Positions 1 through 8,820 of a stretch of 38,450 bases of DNA are shown piece by piece. The notes beneath the pieces were generated by a model. It saw nothing but the letters and a program-made list of their open reading frames with translations, made no database searches and was not told where the DNA came from. The DNA lies in assembly GCA_949285735.1 (NCBI GenBank), contig CASEAQ010000024.1, positions 1 through 38,450 of the forward strand. The letters are read 5' to 3'. Source of the stretch: an uncultured Bacteroidales bacterium. Lineage in GTDB: Bacteria; Bacteroidota; Bacteroidia; Bacteroidales; Muribaculaceae. The position numbers and the translations under genes were made by a program. How positions within the stretch are numbered: position 1 is the stretch's first letter; each line of letters starts with the position of its first letter.

Positions 1-324
1 GTCGGAGTTGTAATATTTCCAGTTGTGGTATGTAAGGCCCACCAACGGATATATGTTGGTTTTACTTGAAGTCTTAATCAGGAAGTGTGCGTTGCCATTG
101 AATATGAACGCACTTCGGTTGTTGTTTTTTATGGCTATCTGGCAGTCGGGGGCAAGACGCAGCAACGAACTGCATCGGTATTGGAAAAACAAACCGGCAA
201 CCACCGAACGGCTTTCGGTGGTGTAGCCAGCAAGCAAGCCCACCGTCTTTTCTCCACTTTGTGCCAATAGGCTTGATGTGGCTACTACTATGGTTATGAT
301 TAGGAATATAAGCCTTTTAGTCAT
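1..324 (-). CDS. Outer-membrane-type protein, 5' part only
   Basis: The minus strand is open from an ATG at 324-322 to the window edge, giving 108 codons with no stop. The first about 21 residues (MTKRLIFLIITIVVATSSLLA, then QSGEK) form a clear signal peptide. The mature part (VGLLAGYTTES, GLFFQYR, AFIFNGNAHFLI, IYPLVGLTYHNW) alternates hydrophobic and polar residues and reads like the first strands of a small porin-family beta-barrel. A secreted outer-membrane protein is therefore likely, but the family cannot be named from this fragment. It is divergent from nadE. A minus-strand TAAATTTG at 455-448 could be its -7 element, although no good -33 element sits at the right distance. The C-terminal part lies outside the window. 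Confidence 0.65.
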   Translation of the reverse strand, partial: MTKRLIFLIITIVVATSSLLAQSGEKTVGLLAGYTTESRSVVAGLFFQYRCSSLLRLAPDCQIAIKNNNRSAFIFNGNAHFLIKTSSKTNIYPLVGLTYHNWKYYNSD

Positions 325-552
325 GTCGTTATGTATTTTTTTAATTTTAGATTCAGTAGCTCGTTTAAATCTTTGGAGAGAGAAAAGTTGTCTTGAAAAA
401 ACTATTGTTTTTGTTCCGAATAATGGAACGATTATCAAAACATATGTCAAATTTATAACAAAAAAAATAACAAAGATGGTCAAATTAGAGGCTAAATGTG
501 CATATAATGGAAATATGTGCCAAACAAGCATCGTTACTAATGGAAAAATGGC

Positions 553-560
553 TAAATTTG
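553..560 (+). promoter_or_regulatory. Candidate -7 element upstream of nadE
   Basis: TAAATTTG matches the Bacteroidetes -7 consensus TAnnTTTG and lies 23 bases before the nadE start. No TTTG-type -33 element is found about 19 bases upstream, so the call rests on the -7 match and position alone. The rest of the 259-base divergent spacer is AT-rich with no other recognisable element. Confidence 0.4.
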
Positions 561-583
561 CGTAAAACAATTATTGTCGGGAT

Positions 584-2518
584 ATGGACTACGGATTTAT
601 AAGGGTGGCTGCGGTTGTTCCACGTGTCAATGTTGCAGATTGTAGGTTTAATTCCAAGGAAATTATCGGACAGATGCTGCTCGCAGCAGGCAAGGGAGCA
701 AAAATCATTGTTTTCCCCGAGATGTCGGTGACAGCATATACCTGTGCCGACTTGTTTTTCCAAAAAGAATTGCTTGCAACAGCCGTGGAGGCACTCGACG
801 AGATAAAAAGGGCTTCGGCATCGGTAAATGCGATAGTGTTTGTCGGTATGCCTGTGTGTGGTGTAAATGCAATTTACAATTGCGCCGTTGCCATTTGCCG
901 GGGACGCATATTGGGTGTCGTACCCAAAACTTATTTGCCAAATTACAATGAGTTCTACGAGAAACGTTGGTTTGCTTCGGCAGCAGGTGCGCCGTTCAGC
1001 GAGATTGAACTTTGTGGCGAAGCAGTGCCCTTTGGCAGCGATTTGCTGTTCAAAATGGGAAATGCTACTATAGCTGCAGAACTGTGTGAAGATGTGTGGA
1101 CACCTATCCCGCCAAGCAGCTATGCTGCGCTTGCAGGGGCAAATGTGATTGTCAACCTTTCGGCATCGAACGAGGTGATAGGCAAGCATGATTATTTGTG
1201 CAACCTCGTGTCGCAACAGTCGGCACGTTGCTTGGCAGCATATATATATTCGTCGGCTGGCTATGGCGAGTCGTCAACCGACCTTGTTTTTGCCGGCAAC
1301 GCAATTGTTGCCGAGAACGGAGAGTTTCTTGCCCAGGGCGACAGGTTCTCGGCTGAGCCTGTAATGGCGGTTGCCGACATTGATATAGAAAAGATTGAGA
1401 ACGACCGACGGTCGATAACCAGCTATGCCGATTGCATGGCACAGAATGGCAAGCCATTCAGGGTTGTGAGCTTCAACCTCGATGCAATTCCAGTTTATGG
1501 CAAGTTGCTTCGACGCATCAACCGTTATCCGTTTGTTCCAGCCAACGGCACAATTCTCACAGGGCGTTGCGAGGAAATAATAAACATACAGGTGGCTGGG
1601 CTTGCCCGCCGTTTGTCGGCAATCGGGTGCCGAAACGTGGTGATAGGAGTGTCGGGCGGACTTGACAGCACGCTCGCGCTGCTTGTTGCGGCAAAGGCAT
1701 TCGACCGCCTTAATTTGCCGCGTACAGGCATAACGGGTATCACCATGCCAGGGTTTGGTACAACAGGACGCACCCATTCCAATGCTATGGCGATGATGGA
1801 GGCGTTGGGCATATCGATAAAAGAGATTTCGATAAAGGCTGCGGTGGAACAACACTTCGGCGACATTGGACATGATGCTTCGGTGCAAGATGTCGTGTAT
1901 GAAAATTCACAGGCACGTGAACGCACTCAGATACTCATGGACTACTCCAACAAGGTGGGTGGCATCGTGGTGGGGACCGGCGACTTGTCGGAACTGGCAC
2001 TCGGGTGGGCTACATACAATGGCGATCACATATCGATGTATGGCATAAATGCCGGAATACCCAAGACACTTGTGAAATACCTCGTGAAGTGGTTTGCCGA
2101 TTGTTATTTTAATGGCAACGATGCGATAGTGCCAGCGCTGCACGATATAATCGACACTCCCATAAGTCCGGAGTTGATACCTGCCGACGAGAACGGAGAT
2201 ATAAAACAGAAGACCGAGGACCTTGTGGGACCATACGAGTTGCACGACTTTTTCCTGTATAACATGCTGCGTCATGGCTTTTCGCCTCGCAAAATATATT
2301 TGCTTGCCCGACAGGCATTTGATGGCGATTACAACGACGAAACGATTAAAAAGTGGCTTAAAACATTCGTGCGGCGATTCTTCAGCCAGCAATTCAAGCG
2401 TTCGTGTATGCCCGATGGTCCAAAGGTTGGCAGCGTGAGCCTTTCGCCCCGTGGCGATTGGCGTATGCCGAGCGATGCCGCGGCAGCGATGTGGATAAAG
2501 GAGTGTGACGAGCTGTAA
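584..2518 (+). CDS. nadE: Glutamine-dependent NAD+ synthetase
   Basis: Makes NAD+ from deamido-NAD+, ATP and glutamine in the cytosol, the last step of NAD synthesis. The 644 residues contain an N-terminal nitrilase-type glutaminase domain with the Glu-Lys-Cys triad in recognisable settings: E46 in FPEMSVTAY, K115 in VPKTYLPNY, and C168 in AELCEDVW. This is followed by a synthetase domain with the ATP-pyrophosphatase loop SGGLDST at about 357-363 and the downstream GTGDLSELALGW segment. The length fits the glutamine-dependent class rather than the short ammonia-only NadE. It is the first gene of a rightward run, with tamB starting 4 bases after its stop. The ATG at 584 is the first in frame that gives the conserved N terminus. 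Nothing is missing. Confidence 0.96.
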   Translation: MDYGFIRVAAVVPRVNVADCRFNSKEIIGQMLLAAGKGAKIIVFPEMSVTAYTCADLFFQKELLATAVEALDEIKRASASVNAIVFVGMPVCGVNAIYNCAVAICRGRILGVVPKTYLPNYNEFYEKRWFASAAGAPFSEIELCGEAVPFGSDLLFKMGNATIAAELCEDVWTPIPPSSYAALAGANVIVNLSASNEVIGKHDYLCNLVSQQSARCLAAYIYSSAGYGESSTDLVFAGNAIVAENGEFLAQGDRFSAEPVMAVADIDIEKIENDRRSITSYADCMAQNGKPFRVVSFNLDAIPVYGKLLRRINRYPFVPANGTILTGRCEEIINIQVAGLARRLSAIGCRNVVIGVSGGLDSTLALLVAAKAFDRLNLPRTGITGITMPGFGTTGRTHSNAMAMMEALGISIKEISIKAAVEQHFGDIGHDASVQDVVYENSQARERTQILMDYSNKVGGIVVGTGDLSELALGWATYNGDHISMYGINAGIPKTLVKYLVKWFADCYFNGNDAIVPALHDIIDTPISPELIPADENGDIKQKTEDLVGPYELHDFFLYNMLRHGFSPRKIYLLARQAFDGDYNDETIKKWLKTFVRRFFSQQFKRSCMPDGPKVGSVSLSPRGDWRMPSDAAAAMWIKECDEL

Positions 2519-2522
2519 GAGA

Positions 2523-5500
2523 ATGAAAAATATAGCGTATAGGATATACAACATAGTGCGAAGTGTGTTGGTGACTGCAATTCTTGTGGTCGTCACGGTG
2601 TATGTGTTCCTGTATTTTTTTATGTCCATACCATCGGTGCAAGGCAAAATCAGGCAAGCTGGAAGCCAAGAATTGAGCAAACTGCTTGGCACGGAAGTAA
2701 CGATAGGCGATATTAGTATCTCGCCTTTCAGTCAATTGGTGCTTTATGATGTGTTTTTGCCTGATGAGAAAGGCGACACAATCCTGTATGCCGACAAGGT
2801 GGGAGTGGGATTTAGCATGTTTAATCTCGTTGTCAATCGCCGCATAGTGTTTACATATGCCGAATTGATAGGCGTTGACGTGCGATTGAATCGACCTGCG
2901 CCCAATGAGGCTCTAAACATACAATTCATTATAGATGCCTTGTCGCCCAAGCAGAAAACTAAGCCGCCTACGCAATATGACTTGAACATTCAGAATATCG
3001 TTATACGTCGCAGCCAGTTTTGCTATGATGTGCTGTCAGCCGACACAATGCCCGAAGGACGATTTGATGCAAATCATGTGAGAATAAAGGATATACGTGC
3101 CGACATTTCACTACCTAAGATTAAAAACAATGATTATGTCGTGGGGCTTAAACGCTTATCATTTGAAGAAGCAAATGGCTTTGTAGTGAAAAACATGTCG
3201 ATGGACGCGGTGGTTAACGACAGTTGCATAGCGTTGAGCAAGGTTAAGGTAGAGTTGCCTAACACGCTTTTTGCACCTAATGACATGGAATTGCGTATAA
3301 ACGGAATAGGGCAGATAGCCCAAGGCATAGCCAACATTCCTATAGACTTAAGTGTTGCAAACAATTATGTGACACTTTCCGACTTCAAGGCATTTTCCCC
3401 AGCATTGGGCATGTTTAAGAATCCTATCAATTTCACATTTGCCATAGACGGCACGTTGAAGATGTTGAATGTGCCTGTGCTTGAACTTAGTTCAGCTAAA
3501 GAACGGTTGAAGGTGGAGTTGCGTGGCAGGTTTGAGAATGTACTGTCAGCCGACTCGATGTATGCCGAAGTGAGCCATCTGCGTGTTTCGGCTGATGCCG
3601 GCGCGGTGGCATCGATTATTGAAGGTGCTGCCGACTTGAGCCAAGATGCGCGGCGGATAATCACTAATTGTGGAAACATAGGTATAAACGGCACTCTGAA
3701 AGGGTCGCCGTCGCTTGCCAATTTTGCCGGGTTGGTTTCGACATCGGTGGGCAATGTCACGCTTAATGGAATGTTTATCAATCGTAGAGAACGCTCGTAT
3801 AGCAGCTATGTTGGCAGCGTTGAGACCGAAAACTTGTCGATAGGCAAACTTTTGTCGAAAGAGAATGTGTTGGGAACATTGGCTTGCGACATCGACATTG
3901 ATGTGCGTAACCGCAATTCGTCGCTTGGTGGGCGAGTATCGGGCAGGTTTGGGCATATCGACGTAAAAGGCTACCGGTATAACGACATAACGGCAGAGGT
4001 TGAAATTAGCAAGACGCGGATAAATGGCAAAGTTGGGATGAACGATGAGAATGGGTCGCTGGCAGTGGAAGGTGCTGCCGTGCTTGACGGAGCTAATACG
4101 GTGGTCGATGTCTTGGCTTGGGTTGACGACGTTGACCTCGAAAAACTGAATTTGTCGAATCGTTTCCCGGGGAAAAAATTATCGTTAGACTTGGACGCAT
4201 CGTTTGAAGGGAACAATGCAAACAATATCACGGGAATAGTGTCGTGCAAAAACTTGGCATTCTGCGATTCGGTAGGCGCTGGGATACATCTGTCGCAATT
4301 TGTTGTTGAGGCAGATAATAATTCCATGCCTAAAACCGTGAGAGTGACTTCTGATGTGATGAATGGCAGCATATCGGGGCAGTATGATGTATATACATTG
4401 GCTCGGTCGGTCAGGGATATGTTTGCAAGGCCATTTCCTATTCTATTTGGAGAAAGCGTTTCAGGGGCAGGTCCGGGAAAGGAGCATGATAAAGACAATA
4501 AAGATAAAAAAGGGGAAGAACGTCAAGCTGTTCCCAACAACCTGTATTTCAATTTCGTCATAGACAACACCGAGGAAATTGCCGAGTTGTTTAATTTCCC
4601 TGTGCATCCGTTAAGCCCTATTACACTCGACGGCTTTATTTCTGACAGCAACCACTCGCTTCACTTGTTGCTTGATGCTCCCTATTTGAGACAAAAAAAC
4701 AAGTTGATAGAGGGCACAAGGTTACAGGTGTCGTTGGACAATATGGACGACCATTTGCAAGTGGATGCTTATTCGATTATCCCCATGAAAAAAGGAAAAT
4801 TGGCGTTGACGGTGGCAGCCAACGGAGTCAACGACCGAATCGACAGCAACGTATCGTGGATGGTTGACAATAGCAAGTCTTATAGCGGCGAGATTAGCTT
4901 GTCGTCGAGCATAAGGCGTGATTCCACGTCGAGCGTTCCGTCGGTGAGTATAACAGTTAATCCCACGGAACTGTTATTTAACGATACGGCATGGCACGTA
5001 CACCCCGCCCACATCGACATAGCCCAGAAACGTATAGCTGCCGAAGATTTTAAAGTGACTTGTGAGAAGCAGTTTGTGAAAATCGATGGTGTAGCAAGCA
5101 ATAACCCCGATGACGGTATCACAGTTGAACTTAATGATATAAACCTCGATTACGTGTTTGAGACACTTGCGATCAATAATGTGACTTTCGGCGGTCGCGC
5201 GACGGGTGTCTTTTATGCGTCGGATTTGCTTTCGGGAGTTCCGAGGCTATATACCGAGGGACTGTTTGTAAAGTCGCTTTCATACAACCATGCAGTGTTT
5301 GGTGATGCCAAGATACTCAGTTCGTGGATAAACGAGGAAAAATGCGTGACTATACAAGCCGATGTGGCTCAAAAGAACGGGCTGCACACCAATATTGACG
5401 GGCAGATTTTTATTGCACGGGATTCGTTGTATTTCGACTTTGACCCACACAGGGTGAATATAGCTTTCCTGAAACCTTTCATGAGTGCTTTTTCTTCGGA

Positions 5501-7163
5501 CATTCAAGGCGAGGCATCGGGGCATGTGGTGCTGTATGGCACGTTTAAAAACATAAACTTGATGGGCGACGTGTTTGCCGATTCGTTGAGAATGAAACTC
5601 GACTACACCAATGTTTATTACACGGCATCTGATTCGATTAAGATGCGGCCGGGAATAATCGACATCGAGGATATAGAATTGAGAGACCCAATGGGGAATA
5701 CAGCCCGGTTGTCGGGAACGGTGACGCACGATTATTTCCACAACGCTGCGTTTAATTTCAGCCTGACCAACGCACGGGATTTCCTTAGTTTTGATGTCAC
5801 CCAAAAGATGAGCCCGGAATGGTATGGGCGGATATTCTGTAACGGCTCGGCGTTCATAGAAGGGCGGCCCGGGCTGGTGAATATCGACGTGAATATGGCG
5901 ACAGCCGAAAACAGCAGCTTTACTTTTGTGTTGTCGGACACTAAAGTTGCCACCGAATATGATTTCATTACATTTGTGGATCGTGGACATAAAAACAAGG
6001 ATGATGACGATATAAACGACACACGCCCCGAGAAAGTGAAGGAGTTTCTTGAACAGCAAAAGACGGAGGAGAGCAGCAGTTCGTCGCTGTTCAACCTAAA
6101 CTTGATGATAGAAGCCACGCCGCAAGCGCAGATGAACCTTGTGATGGATCCTGCCGGCGGCGACAGGATAAGGGCAACAGGAAGCGGCAACTTGCGCATC
6201 GGTTACAACAGTGCCGACGATGAGATGACCATGTTTGGAACATACACTCTTGCACATGGAAATTACAATTTCACGTTGCAGGATATAATCATAAAGGATT
6301 TTACAATCAGGGAGGGGAGCAGCCTGACGTTCAATGGCAATCCGCTGTCGGCAGTGATGGACATCGAAGCGTTGTATTCGCTTCATGCCAATCTTGCCGA
6401 CCTCGACGAGTCGTTTGCGACCGACGGGGAGCTTAACCGCACGAATGTGCCGGTAAATGCCCTGCTACGTCTGCAAGGCGACATAAGCGCGCCCGAGATT
6501 TCGTTCGACCTTGAGTTCCCGACCTTGACTTCCGACGTTTACCGTAAGGTCAAGAGCATTGTCAGCACCGAGGATATGATGAACAGGCAGATTATATATT
6601 TGTTGGCATTGAACAGTTTCTACACCCCCGACTATATGGCCGACAGCAATCGAAGCAACGAATTGGCATCGGTTGCATCGTCAACCATTTCATCGCAGTT
6701 GTCAAATCTGCTTGGGCAGATGAGCGACAACTGGAGCATATCGCCAAACTTCAGGAGCGACAATGGCGACTTCTCTGACATAGAGGTGGAGCTTGCGCTG
6801 TCGAGCCAATTGCTCAACAACCGTTTGCTGTTCAACGGGAATTTCGGGTATCGCGACAATGCGCTCAACACCCGCAACTCAAATTTCATAGGGGATTTTG
6901 ATATTGAATATTTGTTGACGAAGAGCGGAAACATAAGATTGAAAGCATATAATCACTATAACGACCAAAACTACTACGTGCGCAGTGCATTGACTACGCA
7001 GGGAGTTGGCGTGGTGTTCAAGCATGATTTCGACAATATTCATGATTTCTTGTGGCGCAGAAAGTCGAAAGATAGGAAAAACAAGCAGGACGACAATTCG
7101 TCGCCCGACTCGGTTGCCGGCAAAGATGTAATGGAGCGGGAGCGAGTGGAGGTCTCTGATTAG
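2523..7163 (+). CDS. tamB: TamB-family translocation/assembly module protein
   Basis: Very long AsmA/TamB-type protein, thought in this family to bridge the inner and outer membranes and help outer-membrane protein or lipid delivery. One N-terminal membrane segment (about residues 10-34) is followed by more than a thousand residues of repeated short beta-strands. The C-terminal TamB (DUF490) domain lies at about 1100-1480, with the conserved stretches MNLVMDPAGGD, GSGNLRIGYN and FTIREGSSLTFNG. I chose the ATG at 2523, which gives MKNIAYRIYN (1546 residues). A GTG at 2505, inside the nadE end, would add six residues and is less likely. The tail (RRKSKDRKNKQDD) is highly charged. No TamA-like BamA-fold partner is visible in the window; the gene after it encodes an exported protein of unknown role. 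Confidence 0.9.
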   Translation: MKNIAYRIYNIVRSVLVTAILVVVTVYVFLYFFMSIPSVQGKIRQAGSQELSKLLGTEVTIGDISISPFSQLVLYDVFLPDEKGDTILYADKVGVGFSMFNLVVNRRIVFTYAELIGVDVRLNRPAPNEALNIQFIIDALSPKQKTKPPTQYDLNIQNIVIRRSQFCYDVLSADTMPEGRFDANHVRIKDIRADISLPKIKNNDYVVGLKRLSFEEANGFVVKNMSMDAVVNDSCIALSKVKVELPNTLFAPNDMELRINGIGQIAQGIANIPIDLSVANNYVTLSDFKAFSPALGMFKNPINFTFAIDGTLKMLNVPVLELSSAKERLKVELRGRFENVLSADSMYAEVSHLRVSADAGAVASIIEGAADLSQDARRIITNCGNIGINGTLKGSPSLANFAGLVSTSVGNVTLNGMFINRRERSYSSYVGSVETENLSIGKLLSKENVLGTLACDIDIDVRNRNSSLGGRVSGRFGHIDVKGYRYNDITAEVEISKTRINGKVGMNDENGSLAVEGAAVLDGANTVVDVLAWVDDVDLEKLNLSNRFPGKKLSLDLDASFEGNNANNITGIVSCKNLAFCDSVGAGIHLSQFVVEADNNSMPKTVRVTSDVMNGSISGQYDVYTLARSVRDMFARPFPILFGESVSGAGPGKEHDKDNKDKKGEERQAVPNNLYFNFVIDNTEEIAELFNFPVHPLSPITLDGFISDSNHSLHLLLDAPYLRQKNKLIEGTRLQVSLDNMDDHLQVDAYSIIPMKKGKLALTVAANGVNDRIDSNVSWMVDNSKSYSGEISLSSSIRRDSTSSVPSVSITVNPTELLFNDTAWHVHPAHIDIAQKRIAAEDFKVTCEKQFVKIDGVASNNPDDGITVELNDINLDYVFETLAINNVTFGGRATGVFYASDLLSGVPRLYTEGLFVKSLSYNHAVFGDAKILSSWINEEKCVTIQADVAQKNGLHTNIDGQIFIARDSLYFDFDPHRVNIAFLKPFMSAFSSDIQGEASGHVVLYGTFKNINLMGDVFADSLRMKLDYTNVYYTASDSIKMRPGIIDIEDIELRDPMGNTARLSGTVTHDYFHNAAFNFSLTNARDFLSFDVTQKMSPEWYGRIFCNGSAFIEGRPGLVNIDVNMATAENSSFTFVLSDTKVATEYDFITFVDRGHKNKDDDDINDTRPEKVKEFLEQQKTEESSSSSLFNLNLMIEATPQAQMNLVMDPAGGDRIRATGSGNLRIGYNSADDEMTMFGTYTLAHGNYNFTLQDIIIKDFTIREGSSLTFNGNPLSAVMDIEALYSLHANLADLDESFATDGELNRTNVPVNALLRLQGDISAPEISFDLEFPTLTSDVYRKVKSIVSTEDMMNRQIIYLLALNSFYTPDYMADSNRSNELASVASSTISSQLSNLLGQMSDNWSISPNFRSDNGDFSDIEVELALSSQLLNNRLLFNGNFGYRDNALNTRNSNFIGDFDIEYLLTKSGNIRLKAYNHYNDQNYYVRSALTTQGVGVVFKHDFDNIHDFLWRRKSKDRKNKQDDNSSPDSVAGKDVMERERVEVSD

Positions 7164-7180
7164 TAGTTTGAAATTAAGCA

Positions 7181-8386
7181 ATGGTTAACAAGGAGAATAT
7201 AAGAAATATATTGATAATTGCAGTATTGCTACTTTGTGGCAATGCTGCATTGTGGGGGCAACAAGTGCGCGACGCATTGAGCGTGCCCCTTGTCAGCAAA
7301 GATTCTTTGGACGCTTCCGATACGACTGTCATGAGGAATATGGGCTATGATGTCGTGAATAAGATGCTGAAGAACGACAAAAGCTATTGGTATCGTGCAA
7401 TGATGCGCGGAAGGCTCAGCATGAAGGACGAAGATGTGAATTATCCGAAGTTTGTGAAATTCTGCGTCGATGTCTATAATTGGGCTGACAAGACGTTCAA
7501 CTCTTATGATTCGGCATACGTCGTTGGCACAGGGAAACGCTGGAAATTGTATTTCAAAAGCGACAATTGGCTCGACAGTTATGCAATGAAGATACATCGA
7601 GAAACTCCGATATGGATGTTGTCGGACATATGTTGCAACATCGGAGGATATATCTCGTATATGGCTGTGAGCTTGGGCTATTCGTTCGACGTGGGTAACC
7701 TGTTTTTTGGACAGCCGTTGACGCACAACAAATTTGATTTCCAATTTACTTGTGCGTTGCTGTCGGCAAGCGTTTATTACAACAAGAACACTGGCGGAAC
7801 AAATATATTGCGTTTTGGTGACTATGACGAGGGGAGCAGAATCAGGTATGAGTTTCCCGATTTGCGCCTTGAGTCTTATGGCATTGACGTGTATTATTTC
7901 TTCAACAACAAGCGTTATTCGCATGGCGCGGCATACAGCTTCTCGAAGATACAGAAGCGCAGTGCCGGGTCGTTGATAGCCGGTATCACAATATCGTCGC
8001 AAGATGTTGACATGGATTTCGCCAGTTTACCCGACGACATGAAGGCGTTCCTGCCCGATGCCAGCAGGACTGCCTACCGTTTCCGCTACTACGACTATTG
8101 CCTGTTGGCAGGATATGGCTATAACTGGGTGATTTCGAAGCATTGGTTGTTTAATATATCGGCACTTCCGTCGTTTGGGTTCAAGCATTGCCTTGGCAGT
8201 TCGGTCGAGGGCACTACCGACTTGTTCTCGCTCAACATAAAAGGAATGTTTGGTGTCGTATATAGCAACAGGGATTTGTTTGTCGGGTTGCATGGGAAGA
8301 TGGACGGACATTGGTATGCAAGCCGGCAATATCACTTCTTTAATTCTATCGAGAATTTGTCGTTGACGGCAGGTGTAAGATTTTAA
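7181..8386 (+). CDS. DUF4421-like exported protein
   Basis: A 401-residue protein with an N-terminal hydrophobic signal (ILIIAVLLLCGNAALWGQ, about residues 10-27). The body has the pattern KRWKLYFKSDNWLDSYAMKI, NIGGYISYMAVSLGYSFDVG and a C-terminal strand-rich part ending SLTAGVRF. The final aromatic/Arg-Phe ending and amphipathic strands suggest an outer-membrane beta-barrel. The NDNWLD- and GYSFD-like motifs are those I associate with the Bacteroidetes family DUF4421, whose function is unknown; I cannot confirm this without a profile search. It starts 17 bases after tamB, and its stop codon shares a base with the next start, so it is probably co-transcribed with both. No enzymatic residues are recognised. 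Confidence 0.6.
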   Translation: MVNKENIRNILIIAVLLLCGNAALWGQQVRDALSVPLVSKDSLDASDTTVMRNMGYDVVNKMLKNDKSYWYRAMMRGRLSMKDEDVNYPKFVKFCVDVYNWADKTFNSYDSAYVVGTGKRWKLYFKSDNWLDSYAMKIHRETPIWMLSDICCNIGGYISYMAVSLGYSFDVGNLFFGQPLTHNKFDFQFTCALLSASVYYNKNTGGTNILRFGDYDEGSRIRYEFPDLRLESYGIDVYYFFNNKRYSHGAAYSFSKIQKRSAGSLIAGITISSQDVDMDFASLPDDMKAFLPDASRTAYRFRYYDYCLLAGYGYNWVISKHWLFNISALPSFGFKHCLGSSVEGTTDLFSLNIKGMFGVVYSNRDLFVGLHGKMDGHWYASRQYHFFNSIENLSLTAGVRF

Positions 8387-8820
8387 TGATTATGACAATG
8401 GAATATAAGACAAGGGTGGGGAAGCCATCGTTTACCCCCGATAATATAACGGCGTTGGAAGCCGACGAAGTGTTTGTGTTTGGCAGCAATCTTGGCGGTT
8501 TTCATGGTGGCGGTGCTGCACGTGTGGCATTCCGCAATTTTGGAGCGGAATGGGGCAAGGGCATAGGACTGTATGGTCAAAGCTATGCCATACCAACCAT
8601 GCAGGGAGGCGTTGACACAATCAAGCCGTATGTTGACCAGTTTATTGAATTTGCCAAGGCGAATGCCGATAAATTCTTCTTCGTTACTCGTATAGGGTGT
8701 GGCATTGCTGGCTTCGACGATGCCGATATTGCGCCGTTGTTTGCCAGGGCGATGGAGATTGAGAACGTGTGTTTGCCCAGAACGTTTGTAAATGAAATAT
8801 CCCGATTGCGTGCGTTATGA
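8386..8820 (+). CDS. Small macro-domain-like protein
   Basis: A 144-residue soluble protein. Key features are EVFVFGSNLGGFHGGGAA (about 25-42), a second conserved patch YGQSYAIPTMQGGV (about 63-76), and FFVTRIGCGIAGF with DIAPLF near 97-117. This glycine-rich loop, the conserved Ser/Ala-Ile-Pro-Thr stretch and the late TRIGCGIAG strand resemble macro-domain folds that bind ADP-ribose-like ligands. Short stand-alone proteins of this type occur in bacteria and phages, but I do not know a biochemical function for them. The start at 8386 overlaps the previous stop by one base; ATGs at 8392 and 8398 are alternatives. Its last four bases overlap the next gene (ATGA), so translation of the two is probably coupled. 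Function is inferred from fold only. Confidence 0.6.
   Translation: MIMTMEYKTRVGKPSFTPDNITALEADEVFVFGSNLGGFHGGGAARVAFRNFGAEWGKGIGLYGQSYAIPTMQGGVDTIKPYVDQFIEFAKANADKFFFVTRIGCGIAGFDDADIAPLFARAMEIENVCLPRTFVNEISRLRAL

Noticed and set aside
278-565. Plus-strand open frame of 95 codons before nadE
   Set aside because: It runs through the divergent promoter region and the signal-peptide end of the minus-strand gene, has low-complexity AT-rich composition and no recognisable domain.
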